Source of the DNA: G963663365 sp963663365
GTDB lineage: Bacteria > Hinthialibacterota > Hinthialibacteria > Hinthialibacterales > G963663365
Reading direction: 5' to 3'
DNA: 64,000 bases
Assembly (NCBI GenBank): GCA_963663365.2
Contig: CAXXIH010000008.1
Coordinates: 1,612,001 to 1,676,000 of the forward strand
This document shows positions 44,736 through 53,817 of the stretch, piece after piece. A model generated the notes under the pieces. The model ran no database searches and had not been told where the DNA came from. It was given only the letters and a program-made list of their open reading frames with translations. Made by a program: the position numbers and the translations under genes. The number at the start of each line of letters is the position of its first letter. Within the stretch, counting starts at the first letter, position 1.

Positions 44736-45923
44736 TTATTCCAGCGTTCCCACCTGAGTCGTTCCGACCACAGGAAAGATTTTGCGTAATGTATGAGGAA
44801 TTACCAACCAGCCATGGTTCAGGGTTATCACATCACCGGGCGATATTTCAGGATCAGGGACTTTATTCTTTCTTATTTTAGTCAGGTCGTACCGTTCCGG
44901 CTCGGCATCAGGTGGAGCATCCTTTCGCCGAATCTCAACTTTGCCGGAACTAATTTCACCAAGTCCGCCGGCCACGGCTACGGCTTTTGTCAACGTTAAA
45001 CCAACCTTCCAAGGATATCCGCCGGGTTTCATTACTTCGCCGCCTACATAGAACTCATTGAAGGCTTCGACATAAATAATGTCCCCCGGACTCACCGGAG
45101 CCAGTCCAATCGGATTTCCGGCTTCAAGATCGCCGATGAGGATGGCCTCAATTGTGCCAGTTGCGCCACCAGGGGCTTTATGCTGCCAGATCAATTCCGT
45201 CCCCGCTTCATCGGTCCAGCCTCCCGCCAATCCGACGGCCTCCGCCAATGTGGTTTCAGCCGTGAGCGGGAATCCCTTGGGATTTGCAACAGCGCCCTGG
45301 ACATAGATCATTTCCGCATTGGGAACGAGGACCTCATCTCCGTGCTTCAAGGCTAAGTTCAACTCAAGTTCCTCAGGATACCTCGGATTAAAAAGAGAAC
45401 GGCGGGAAATTGTCTGAGTGGCACCATCAATATGACTTACGACAATATAGGGTCCCGCTTCTTCTTCGTTGATTCCGCCATGATTACTTATGTAATCGCG
45501 GAGTTTTTCATCCGGTTCAAGTGGATAGGTGCCAGGTTCAAGAACAGCGCCGGTAAGTGTGACTGTGGAGCTTTTCCGGTCCACAATCATGATATTCACG
45601 GACGCATAGAGAAGGTAGCCTTCTTGAACGAGCCTATCGGAGATGTGTTTGGCAAGTTCATGCGCCGTCTTTCCGGCTACTGAAACATCGTTAAGCAGTG
45701 GATAATGAATTGTACCGTCCTGTGAGACTACCAATGTCAACGAAAGTTCGGGTTCTTGGAAGACATTGATTTCGAGAACATCACCGGGGCCAAGCACAAA
45801 ATCCGCTGAAGAATGAGCATTTCCTGCCGCCAAAAATAAAATCAAGGCAGAGCTGAGCAAGCACCACCCAAAAAGATTGCGCGGAGCGAAAATTTTACCG
45901 CTTTTATGGAAAAAAATGCTCAT
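44736..45923 (-). CDS. Wza-like polysaccharide export protein (SLBB domains)
   Basis: This 395-residue periplasmic/outer-membrane exporter component has a signal segment (FGWCLLSSALILFLAAGNAHS) and the Poly_export domain FVLGPGDVLEINVFQEPELS. Three SLBB-type beta-grasp domains start near VTLTGAVLEPGTYPL, IYVQGAVANPKGFPL and FYVGGEVMKPGGYPW. No lipobox cysteine is evident after the signal, unlike E. coli Wza. AAGGTG seven bases before ATG 45923 supports the start. It is the first gene of the run continuing with the BY-kinase. Confidence 0.92.
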   Translation of the reverse strand: MSIFFHKSGKIFAPRNLFGWCLLSSALILFLAAGNAHSSADFVLGPGDVLEINVFQEPELSLTLVVSQDGTIHYPLLNDVSVAGKTAHELAKHISDRLVQEGYLLYASVNIMIVDRKSSTVTLTGAVLEPGTYPLEPDEKLRDYISNHGGINEEEAGPYIVVSHIDGATQTISRRSLFNPRYPEELELNLALKHGDEVLVPNAEMIYVQGAVANPKGFPLTAETTLAEAVGLAGGWTDEAGTELIWQHKAPGGATGTIEAILIGDLEAGNPIGLAPVSPGDIIYVEAFNEFYVGGEVMKPGGYPWKVGLTLTKAVAVAGGLGEISSGKVEIRRKDAPPDAEPERYDLTKIRKNKVPDPEISPGDVITLNHGWLVIPHTLRKIFPVVGTTQVGTLE

Positions 45924-46315
45924 TCCCGCACCTTCAGGTTTACAAAAATCCTGATAAACAAGGAAAAACAGGTCTCAATATGAGACTTGCCCTCAATCCC
46001 TGATAGCGGGCCTCGCATAAACAGGACATGCCAATCTTACTTGTATCGACCAAACCAACGCTTACCTAAAGTACCTATTCATAATAAGTTAGCAGCATCT
46101 ACGCGAACGATTCGGCGATGCCTATGGTGACCAATAACTCCAAGTTTTTCGTTTTTGAAAAGCTAGCGCTTAGAGGCCATCCACTTCATCACCATACAGT
46201 AGAGATAAATATACCATTTTTGTACGCCCCTGGTCCGTTTCATGCAAACAAAGATTCGTAAGCTCAAAAAAATGAGTTTGAATCGACTCATTACGGCTAG
46301 GAGATACAAAAGGCT
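45924..46315. other. Divergent intergenic region without recognised gene
   Basis: This 392-base spacer separates the divergently transcribed export operon (minus) and the pentapeptide-repeat gene (plus), so promoters for both should lie here. I see no convincing -35/-10 pair, repeat or small gene. Confidence 0.4.
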
Positions 46316-48538
46316 TTGGCTACCGTGTTACAGACCATAGATTCTCCGTGGATGTCAGTAAGGCGGTTTGACGACATTGCCGGTTCAGACCCAGAAGAGC
46401 ATACGCACACTTTGGAGGAGGAAATAAACGGCGTGAGGTGTTCGTACGAAAGTCCGTACGATGGATTTCGGTGCCCTATGTCGGCCATCCCGGGCGGCGA
46501 GCGGCCGCTTTGCATCTTTCACAGCCAAGATCCAAATAAGAATCCTCGGTTGGTGTTGCAGGCTTTACAGAAGAAGTTCCAAGAGGGCGACTTCTTCTTC
46601 GATGGCTACGTCTTCTCTGCGCCTATCGACTTTCGCGAAATTGACTTCCGGGGTTCCGTATCTTTTCACGAGACTATCTTTCAACAAGGCGCCACATTCG
46701 CGGGTTGCCGGTTCCGGGGCCGACGGGTCATCTTCTCACAATGCACATTTGCAGGTTTAGGCGCAGATTTCTCGGACGCAGTTTTCCAAACCGAAGATCT
46801 TCGATTTGACAGCGCCACCTTTGGAGGCGAAAAGACACGTTTCAATCGCTGCCGGTTCAATACGGAACAAGCGACTTTTGAAAATGCCTGTTTCTATGCG
46901 GAGGAGACGAATTTCTCTGAAGCCGTTTTCTCCGGAGAACGTATTTCATTCAATCAAGCCGATATGTCATCCCCGTGGATTCTTTTTGAAGGAGCCAATC
47001 AACATTCGGGAATGTTGCTGTTTTTGCGCGCCACGCTTCAGGCGAAAATGGTTTCGTTCGAAGAATTCGATCAAAGCGGGGGGGTTCTCAATTTACAGGG
47101 ACTTCGAGCACGCGGAGGGACAATATCATTTGCGGGAGCGGTTTTTGAAGGCCAAGGGGTGCGCTCGGAAAGAGCCCAATTGGAAGCTGAACGTGTGAGT
47201 TGGGAACGAGTCAATTGGAACTGCTCTGAAGGCGCCAATTACCGTAAACTCATCATCAAGGCAAAAGAAATCACATTTGCCGGCAGCCAGGCCGCCGTGC
47301 CTCATATGGATTTCCGGCAAGGAGAATTTGAAGCACAGCGAATCTTATTTTCAAATATCAATTGGTCCGAAAATGTAAGTTTTATGGAGTCCCGGTGGCG
47401 GGCAAATGAGATCAGTTTCGATAATGCTCAATTTATAGGCGATGAATTACGCTTCGACGGGATTCATATCGATTCACGTTTCATGCACCAATTCGGGGCC
47501 AAGATGCTTTTAGGGCGTACCTGTCTCTCGGGTTCGCATCTGAATATAGAAATCTGCGATTGGAGCCGTTCCGACGTTGAAGGCGACCACTTTTCGGCGC
47601 AAGGTCTGAATTGGAAAGGAAAAGAGTTTCGCCTGGATGGGATGAATTTTCGTTCCAAGCGAGTGGGATTCAATCGAAGCAAATTTTCCGGAGATGTTTT
47701 CTCACTTAAAGGCGTCCATTTCTTTGCCAACGATGTATCATTCGCCGGAGTGGCATTCCATACCGGTGAGATTATTACAGAAGGCCTTAATTTAAGCGGC
47801 AGCAAACTAAGGCTAAGTGGTAATCTGAAATCCTTCCATCTGGGAGATTTGGACCTCAATGCGGTGGATTTCTCCGGCTCAACGTGGCCACTGACCTCCC
47901 GTTTCGGCCGTCCCATCTGCCGGGATGAGATCGAAGCATCAAGTCTTGAAGACCTGGAAGCAGTTGCGAAAATCTACGAACACATTGCGAGACACTATCG
48001 AAGCGACGACGGTTATCACCTGCCGGAAGATTTTCTTTTCGCGGCGTTGGATTGCGGGCGTCTCCATGCCCAATGGACGCGAGAACCTTGGGAACGGCTT
48101 CGGCTCGAATGGCAACGTTGGGCAACCGCCTATGGAACAGCGCCATGGCGCAGCACCATTCCCTGGATCGGCTTAAGCCTGCTTTCACTGATTTTGGCCA
48201 GTGCTACGGGGCAAAGCCACCTGACATTCCTTTGGCCGCTATCCCTATCGAAAGTGCAACCGCTTATCGAGTATTTGACATCTCTCGAAACTTCCGGATT
48301 TCCTCAATTCGGTTTGTCGATTCATCCACTGGCGATTCTGCGCGACGGATTTGCGGCACTATTCATGGGATTGCTCACGAGCGTTTCCGGATACGCGGCG
48401 ATTGCCACCTTGATTCAGGATTGGCGCCGCCCCAAAGAGAGCCTGGCAGAAGAAAGCGTCTCGGAAGAAAACGAGTTAGAATTTGATGAAGACTTTGCAG
48501 ATATCGATGACGAGGCCGATCCCCTGATTACCGGCTAA
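46316..48538 (+). CDS. Pentapeptide-repeat-like membrane protein with Cys/His motif
   Basis: This is a protein of about 740 residues. Near the N-terminus a Cx10Cx12CxxH motif (C42, C53, C66, H69) resembles a small zinc-binding module. A long region (about 100-540) is built of short F/I/L-centred repeats such as FREIDFRGSVSFHETIF and ATFENACFYAEETNFSEAVF, consistent with a pentapeptide-type quadrilateral beta-helix. After about residue 600 follow two or three membrane helices (WIGLSLLSLILASATG, ALFMGLLTSVSGYAAI) and an acidic tail. The TTG at 46316 follows AGGAG by 12 bases; GTG 46325 or ATG 46352 are alternatives. Its function is unknown; it neighbours exopolysaccharide genes. Confidence 0.72.
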   Translation: MATVLQTIDSPWMSVRRFDDIAGSDPEEHTHTLEEEINGVRCSYESPYDGFRCPMSAIPGGERPLCIFHSQDPNKNPRLVLQALQKKFQEGDFFFDGYVFSAPIDFREIDFRGSVSFHETIFQQGATFAGCRFRGRRVIFSQCTFAGLGADFSDAVFQTEDLRFDSATFGGEKTRFNRCRFNTEQATFENACFYAEETNFSEAVFSGERISFNQADMSSPWILFEGANQHSGMLLFLRATLQAKMVSFEEFDQSGGVLNLQGLRARGGTISFAGAVFEGQGVRSERAQLEAERVSWERVNWNCSEGANYRKLIIKAKEITFAGSQAAVPHMDFRQGEFEAQRILFSNINWSENVSFMESRWRANEISFDNAQFIGDELRFDGIHIDSRFMHQFGAKMLLGRTCLSGSHLNIEICDWSRSDVEGDHFSAQGLNWKGKEFRLDGMNFRSKRVGFNRSKFSGDVFSLKGVHFFANDVSFAGVAFHTGEIITEGLNLSGSKLRLSGNLKSFHLGDLDLNAVDFSGSTWPLTSRFGRPICRDEIEASSLEDLEAVAKIYEHIARHYRSDDGYHLPEDFLFAALDCGRLHAQWTREPWERLRLEWQRWATAYGTAPWRSTIPWIGLSLLSLILASATGQSHLTFLWPLSLSKVQPLIEYLTSLETSGFPQFGLSIHPLAILRDGFAALFMGLLTSVSGYAAIATLIQDWRRPKESLAEESVSEENELEFDEDFADIDDEADPLITG

Positions 48539-48616
48539 AAGCCAAGCAATTCCCGGTTATACATTCCACAATTAGATAATTAACACGATAAAAAGTAGTC
48601 TGAGACAGTATCTAAT

Positions 48617-49231
48617 TTAATCCTGTTGGTCTTTTGCCGCCCGGTTTCGGTAGAGGCTTGGATCAACAGAGGCGGCCATTGCCTCCAGGTCTAAATCATA
48701 TCCACCAAACGCCTCAATTTGCTTTGCCACATCATAAGGATTGCGAATCGCCTCACTATAATTGACGTACAATACATCAACATTTGCCTTGCTGCTCAAA
48801 GCCGAGCGCACAATCTGTAAGTGTTTTTGCAGGGCGATTTTAACGCCCGCATCGGAAATAGAATCGGATTCTTTCCCACGACGGATCAGCATCTTTTTCT
48901 GTGATGCCATAATTTCATCCAGATCGCGCAACATAAAAATCACTTTGTAGCAATAACCATCGGGGAGATAGGAAAGAAGATATGAAATAATCTTAACCGC
49001 CCTGTCTTTTGCATCAGCAAGCCAGGCCGTATCCCCGCCCTTGTCCAGCGTTTTCACCGGTTCAAATTCAAAATAGCCGTGGGGATTGTCCTCATTGGCG
49101 GTACGGATACCATCGACCAGAAGTTTGATCCCTCCAGCCTGCAACATGCGCATCATCATCGAGGTTCCCGAGCGCGGAAGGCCCGAGACAATAAGCCTGC
49201 TTGTGCAAGATTCATTCATATCAAAAATCAT
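48617..49231 (-). CDS. Sulfotransferase-family protein
   Basis: This 204-residue protein has the PAPS 5'-phosphosulfate loop SGLPRSGTSMMM near the N-terminus and a central FMLRDLDEIMASQ strand-turn matching the 3'-phosphate binding region of sulfotransferases. It is short for the family but appears complete. The likely role is transfer of sulfate to a sugar or other acceptor; in this neighbourhood, sulfation of the exopolysaccharide is the simplest reading. The ATG at 49231 or 49219 could be the start. The gene is on the minus strand behind a GNAT gene. Confidence 0.8.
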   Translation of the reverse strand: MIFDMNESCTSRLIVSGLPRSGTSMMMRMLQAGGIKLLVDGIRTANEDNPHGYFEFEPVKTLDKGGDTAWLADAKDRAVKIISYLLSYLPDGYCYKVIFMLRDLDEIMASQKKMLIRRGKESDSISDAGVKIALQKHLQIVRSALSSKANVDVLYVNYSEAIRNPYDVAKQIEAFGGYDLDLEAMAASVDPSLYRNRAAKDQQD

Positions 49232-49292
49232 TCAAAAACCCGGATTTTTCTATCATTATTAATTTTAAGAGCTTATTTTCGAGCTATTTTCC

Positions 49293-49952
49293 TCAGCAAT
49301 CCGCAAGTCGATGGTGAATTTCAGACTCGGTTATATCAATCGTCATAATCACACCACCTTCATTTTGTTGTACGATCTTCCAACCGACTTTTTCATAGGA
49401 ACGCAGTGCGGCAAGATTATCTTTTCTGACTCCTAACATCGCCTGCGTATAGCCCCGCTCTTGAATTTCCCGAAGAAAAGCCAGATTCAGGCGGCCGCCT
49501 ATGCCGCCACCCCGATAATTCGAATCCACGGCTATGGACATGAGGTTCGCCGATGGCAATTCCGACAAGCCCCAAGTTTGTTTCGTCTTTTCCTCGGAAC
49601 GCATCACGCTTTTCAAACGGACGAAGATCATCCCGATTAGCTTAGGATTTCGAATAACAGACCAAACAAGCAATGGCACAAAGCGGAGACAATTGGCAAA
49701 GACCATCGATTTCAAGAATCCGCTTCTGTCAATCGCTCCGCACACATAACCTGCCAATTTTCCATCACATTTCGCACTTAGAATAATTCCCTGCCGGGAT
49801 TGGATAAAATGCCTAAGAAACAGCTGGACTGTGGCGTATCCCGACATGGAAAGCAAAGTCCCGGGAAACGCCTCACAATGAAGCCTTGCCGCAGATGGCA
49901 GTTCATCTATGCCCATTTCGCCGATTTGTACGTTCAAAACCAGGGACCTCAT
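49293..49952 (-). CDS. GNAT-family N-acetyltransferase
   Basis: This is a 219-residue acetyl-CoA-dependent acetyltransferase. The acetyl-CoA binding motif is IAVDSNYRGGGIGGRLNLAFL (about 140-160), followed by LGVRKDNLAALRSYEKVGWK, the standard C-terminal GNAT signature. The acceptor is unknown; its position between a sulfotransferase and a methyltransferase suggests modification of a sugar precursor in the exopolysaccharide pathway, as inference. A 61-base spacer separates it from the sulfotransferase gene on the same strand. Confidence 0.85.
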   Translation of the reverse strand: MRSLVLNVQIGEMGIDELPSAARLHCEAFPGTLLSMSGYATVQLFLRHFIQSRQGIILSAKCDGKLAGYVCGAIDRSGFLKSMVFANCLRFVPLLVWSVIRNPKLIGMIFVRLKSVMRSEEKTKQTWGLSELPSANLMSIAVDSNYRGGGIGGRLNLAFLREIQERGYTQAMLGVRKDNLAALRSYEKVGWKIVQQNEGGVIMTIDITESEIHHRLADC

Positions 49953-50208
49953 CCAGGTGATCGCTGAAATCTATCATAAAAACCACTAACTCCTAGTCAT
50001 CATGACTCTCAGCAATTATCAACAAGCAGCCTTTAACGAATTTCACAGGCTTATCATTCGCCGCACGAATAACATGCGAAAGACTGTCTCAACTCGCGGT
50101 CTGAAGGACTGCGCAGGATTACGTCATTTTCTATTCAGATTCGGTTATGATATTTTGGCATGAAAGAATAGCAGGCCATACGAATTTGCATGACCTGCAT
50201 TAGGAAAC

Positions 50209-50916
50209 ATGACCGCTTCCACCTCAGAATCCCGTTACAAAGACGGCACATATCTCGACCAGCACCAGACTTGGCATGCTGAAGACTCCGATTGGAAAGC
50301 CTCACAAATTTTGAGGATGATCAACAAACACAATCTTCCAATCGATCGAATCTGTGAAATCGGCTGCGGGGCTGGTGACATCCTCGTAAACCTCAGCAAA
50401 AATCTCGACGGCCGATGCCATTTTTGCGGGTACGATATCTCTCCACAGGCGATTGACATAGCCTCCAGCCGGGCCACGGAGAGAATCAATTTCAGACTAG
50501 GGGACGTTGCGGCTCTGGACGAACAGTCCTGTGATATTCTTCTATGCATTGATGTTGTGGAGCATATTGAGGATTGTTTCGGATTCCTGCGTCAGCTGCA
50601 GAAGAAAGGACGGTTCAAAATATTCCACGTTCCGCTTGAAATAACGATAGAACGAATTCTTACAAACCGGATTATCGAATCACGAGCGCAGTTCGGACAT
50701 ATTCATTTGTTCTGCAGTGACACGATTAAAGCCTTGCTCAGCGACTCGGGCTATCATATTGTCGACTCTTTTCTTACGCCCAGCGGTTTCGCTCTGCCTC
50801 CCCATCGTTTGGGCAACCGGCTGGCACGATTACCGCGCAAGTTTGTATCGTTGGTGAGCCCGGAGCTATGCGCCCGTCTCTTGGGTGGATGGTCAATTAT
50901 GATTTTGGCGGAATAA
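50209..50916 (+). CDS. Class I SAM-dependent methyltransferase
   Basis: This 235-residue methyltransferase has the SAM-binding motif RICEIGCGAGDILVNL, then CGYDISPQAIDIA and DILLCIDVVEHIEDCFGFL. This is the pattern of methyltransferases that act on sugars or lipids in surface polysaccharide loci. A short TAGGAAAC ribosome-binding region lies immediately before the ATG. It is on the same strand as, and 87 bases before, the flippase gene. Confidence 0.85.
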   Translation: MTASTSESRYKDGTYLDQHQTWHAEDSDWKASQILRMINKHNLPIDRICEIGCGAGDILVNLSKNLDGRCHFCGYDISPQAIDIASSRATERINFRLGDVAALDEQSCDILLCIDVVEHIEDCFGFLRQLQKKGRFKIFHVPLEITIERILTNRIIESRAQFGHIHLFCSDTIKALLSDSGYHIVDSFLTPSGFALPPHRLGNRLARLPRKFVSLVSPELCARLLGGWSIMILAE

Positions 50917-51003
50917 GAAAATATCTTCGGATAAACTAGGCGACTCCCATATTTTAAATATTGCATCTATAGAGTACGATTGAGCATTGGCAATAATTAG
51001 ATC

Positions 51004-52323
51004 ATGAATCATCAGGAACATCACAGCATTAAGCGATATCTATTACATGGTTCAGTTGGTGTGATGTTTGTGAGGCTTTTGGGGATGGGATTGGGTTACT
51101 TGGCCCAAATACTCATCGCCCGCCTTTGCGGCGCACATCAGTTCGGTATCTTCGCTTATACCTATTCATGGCTAATTGTGTTATCGCTGTTTTGTAACGC
51201 GGGCCTCGATTACGCTTTGTTGCGATACGTTCCTTCCTATATCAGCAAGCAAGACAATTTCCAACTTCAAAGTCTGCTGTCATGGGCCATACAACGCGTT
51301 CTTTTATTGAGTTTTGCTGTCACCGCAATCATCGTCGTCCTTATTCTCCTATTTCGCCATTCGATTTCCGATGATCTTTTGTATACCTTACTGGCAGCTA
51401 CGCCCGCAATCCCAATAAGCACCTTGTTGCTCGATGTGCAGGCACTACTACGTTCATTAAAAAGAGTTGCCTTGGCGATTCTGCCGGATTTATGGATTAA
51501 AAATATACTATTCATTCTTTTTCTTTTGTCGCTTCAATGGATCCTGCAATCCGAAATGCAAGGCGCAGCAGCAATGGGACTCTATCTTCTGGCCTCATTT
51601 GCGGCGTTGCTTTTCGGCGCAATTATGGTTCGTCGTTTTTTGCCATCCATTCGACTTTCTTCCGCTTCCTCAGACCATCGGCATTCATGGCATGATGTCT
51701 CACTTCCTCTCTACTTTATTTCATGCATAACGTTATACATGCAAAAAGTCGATGTCATTCTTGTAGGGATTCTGCTTGATTTCGAGTCAGCCGGTATTTA
51801 TGCCGCGGCTAAAATGATCGCCAATTTGTCGACATTCGGCCAGATTGCCGTCAATTCGACAAGCGCACCGGTTATCGCTCAATCATATGCCGACAATCAG
51901 CACGACACACTGCGCCATATCTCCCGGAACGCCGTGAAGTGGTCCTTTCTATTTACGTTACCCATTATTTTGGGATTGATTCTATCAGGCCGTCTGTTCA
52001 TCGAGTTCTACGGCCCTTCTTTTTCATCCGGGTATACCGCGTTTCTGATTCTTACTTTTGGTCAATTCATCAATGTGTCTTTAGGTCCTGTTGGGTATTT
52101 GTTAACCATGACTACGCATGAGCGTCCGGCCGCACGGATTCTTTTTGTATCGTCATGCATTTGCACACTTGCCAATATCCCGGCAATTCTTTTCTGGGGG
52201 ATTAACGGCGCGGCCGTGGCCACCGCTGCTGCAATTGTACTCAGCAACAGTTCCATGGCCATTTTTGTAACCCGGCGTATGAGCATCAATCCGACAATTT
52301 CGTCCTTATTAAAATCCAGCTAG
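51004..52323 (+). CDS. Wzx-like polysaccharide flippase
   Basis: This 439-residue polytopic membrane protein of the MOP superfamily has about 12-14 helices. LGMGLGYLAQILIARLCGAHQFGIFAYTYSW is the typical first-helix pair of oligosaccharide flippases. It would move lipid-linked repeat units across the inner membrane for assembly by a Wzy/Wzc system, which fits the Wza- and Wzc-like proteins nearby. No polymerase (Wzy) is obvious in the window. Confidence 0.88.
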   Translation: MNHQEHHSIKRYLLHGSVGVMFVRLLGMGLGYLAQILIARLCGAHQFGIFAYTYSWLIVLSLFCNAGLDYALLRYVPSYISKQDNFQLQSLLSWAIQRVLLLSFAVTAIIVVLILLFRHSISDDLLYTLLAATPAIPISTLLLDVQALLRSLKRVALAILPDLWIKNILFILFLLSLQWILQSEMQGAAAMGLYLLASFAALLFGAIMVRRFLPSIRLSSASSDHRHSWHDVSLPLYFISCITLYMQKVDVILVGILLDFESAGIYAAAKMIANLSTFGQIAVNSTSAPVIAQSYADNQHDTLRHISRNAVKWSFLFTLPIILGLILSGRLFIEFYGPSFSSGYTAFLILTFGQFINVSLGPVGYLLTMTTHERPAARILFVSSCICTLANIPAILFWGINGAAVATAAAIVLSNSSMAIFVTRRMSINPTISSLLKSS

Positions 52324-52765
52324 CAACCGGCCGGTTGTCCGTAGCATACCCCATGAGATTTTCAGGGCTGTGACTGGTATGGCTGGGAGGGGCTTATGCA
52401 GTTCCTGTTCCCTTTCCCGGCAACACCCGCAATGGCCGGTGGTTATTAAAAGATTTTCAAGTGAGCCGGTTTTTGTTCCCAATTTCCTATCGTCAGCCTT
52501 TCAACACTTGACTCATTTGTCTATTTGCCCAAGGATGGATATTCAGTTGCGGCAATTTCGCCGTGGGGAAAAAATGGGTATTACACGCCAGGCGGCCGGC
52601 ATTCGATTGAGGCTATCAAGTTCAATGTATACTGGACTTTTTCGAATTGTCAGACTTGCTTCAATTGGAAATACCGGCCTGTCTTAATCGACAACGCTCT
52701 TGTTTTGCGGAGCTTTTCATAATTTCTACATCTTTAAAAGCGAATGCTAACAACAGGTGAAAAGG
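52324..52765. other. Intergenic region with possible gene remnant
   Basis: The 442-base interval has no complete gene. A plus-strand frame from about 52501 to 52722 reads like protein (DSFVYLPKDGYSVAAISPWG, then YYTPGGRHSIEAIKF) but lacks a credible start and length. It may be a decayed gene of the polysaccharide locus. I cannot name its family. Confidence 0.3.
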
Positions 52766-53761
52766 ATGACGTCCGGCAAAATAAATACAATCCTCATTAC
52801 AGGTGGTTGCGGTTTTATCGGCAAGCAACTTGCCGGGCGATTGCGGAAACAGAAAAATCCGCCATCACTCATTATTCTCGATAATCATTCAGCCGGTACT
52901 TTCAAGGATTTGTCACCATTTGTAGATGATGCCGCAACGATTGCGCGGAATGACCTTAAAAGCAGCCGCCCGTTGCCTTGTGTATCCGTTGTAACCGGTG
53001 ACGTGGACGATTCTGAGGTGGTACGAGCCGTGGTGGAAAGGTCCACTGCAATTGTCCATCTTGCCGCTCATACAAATGTTACTACATCATTGGAACACCC
53101 TGAAAGCTGCTTTTCTACAAATATACAGGGAGTTTTTAATTTATTTGAATCAGCGCGACATGCGGGAATTAATAGAATCGTTTTTGCCTCATCGAACGCA
53201 GCTGTTGGCGAATGGAATATGCCTCTACATGAAGATTTGCCCGCACGTCCGATTTCACCCTATGGAGCAACGAAATTATTCGGTGAATCGATGGTCCATT
53301 CCTATGTTTCATCGTATGGGATGTCATGTATCGCGTTACGTTTTGCAAATGTTTACGGTTCTTACAGTCTGCATAAATCGAGCGTCGCCGCAAAGTTCCT
53401 TAAAAATATAATTTCAGGCACACCTCTCACCGTATATGGCGATGGGAAGCAAACCAGAGATTATGTGAATGTGAATGATATCCTCGACGCCATTGAAACC
53501 GCTCTGCTACGTACGGATGTTTCCGGCGTGTTTCAGATCGGGACCGGAAAGGCGACATCGATACTGGAATTCATATCCATTCTCGAGAAGATAACGGGTC
53601 GATCGTTGGAGATTGTAACCAAGCCCGAACGAAGGGGCGAAATTGTACATAATCTCACCAATCCCCAGGCGGCCTCGCGAATTCTTGATTTCAAATGTAA
53701 GACAAAATTAGAGGACGGACTGGCTGATATGTGGCGCTGGATGCTGGAGGCATCCCAGTGA
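52766..53761 (+). CDS. NAD-dependent sugar epimerase/dehydratase
   Basis: This is a roughly 331-residue short-chain dehydrogenase of the extended (GalE/WbpP-like) type acting on nucleotide sugars. It has NAD-binding GGCGFIG near the N-terminus, the conserved VHLAAHTNV segment, the catalytic pair in SPYGATKLFGE (YxxxK) with the serine in FASSNAAVG, and RFANVYG. ATG 52766 is chosen because AGGTGA stands just upstream; GTG 52757 is possible. It probably supplies an epimerised sugar precursor for the exopolysaccharide. Confidence 0.9.
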   Translation: MTSGKINTILITGGCGFIGKQLAGRLRKQKNPPSLIILDNHSAGTFKDLSPFVDDAATIARNDLKSSRPLPCVSVVTGDVDDSEVVRAVVERSTAIVHLAAHTNVTTSLEHPESCFSTNIQGVFNLFESARHAGINRIVFASSNAAVGEWNMPLHEDLPARPISPYGATKLFGESMVHSYVSSYGMSCIALRFANVYGSYSLHKSSVAAKFLKNIISGTPLTVYGDGKQTRDYVNVNDILDAIETALLRTDVSGVFQIGTGKATSILEFISILEKITGRSLEIVTKPERRGEIVHNLTNPQAASRILDFKCKTKLEDGLADMWRWMLEASQ

Positions 53762-53817
53762 GATTATTTTAGAAATCCGAATCGTGAATATAACGAAAGT
53801 TCCGATTTCTAATTCAT

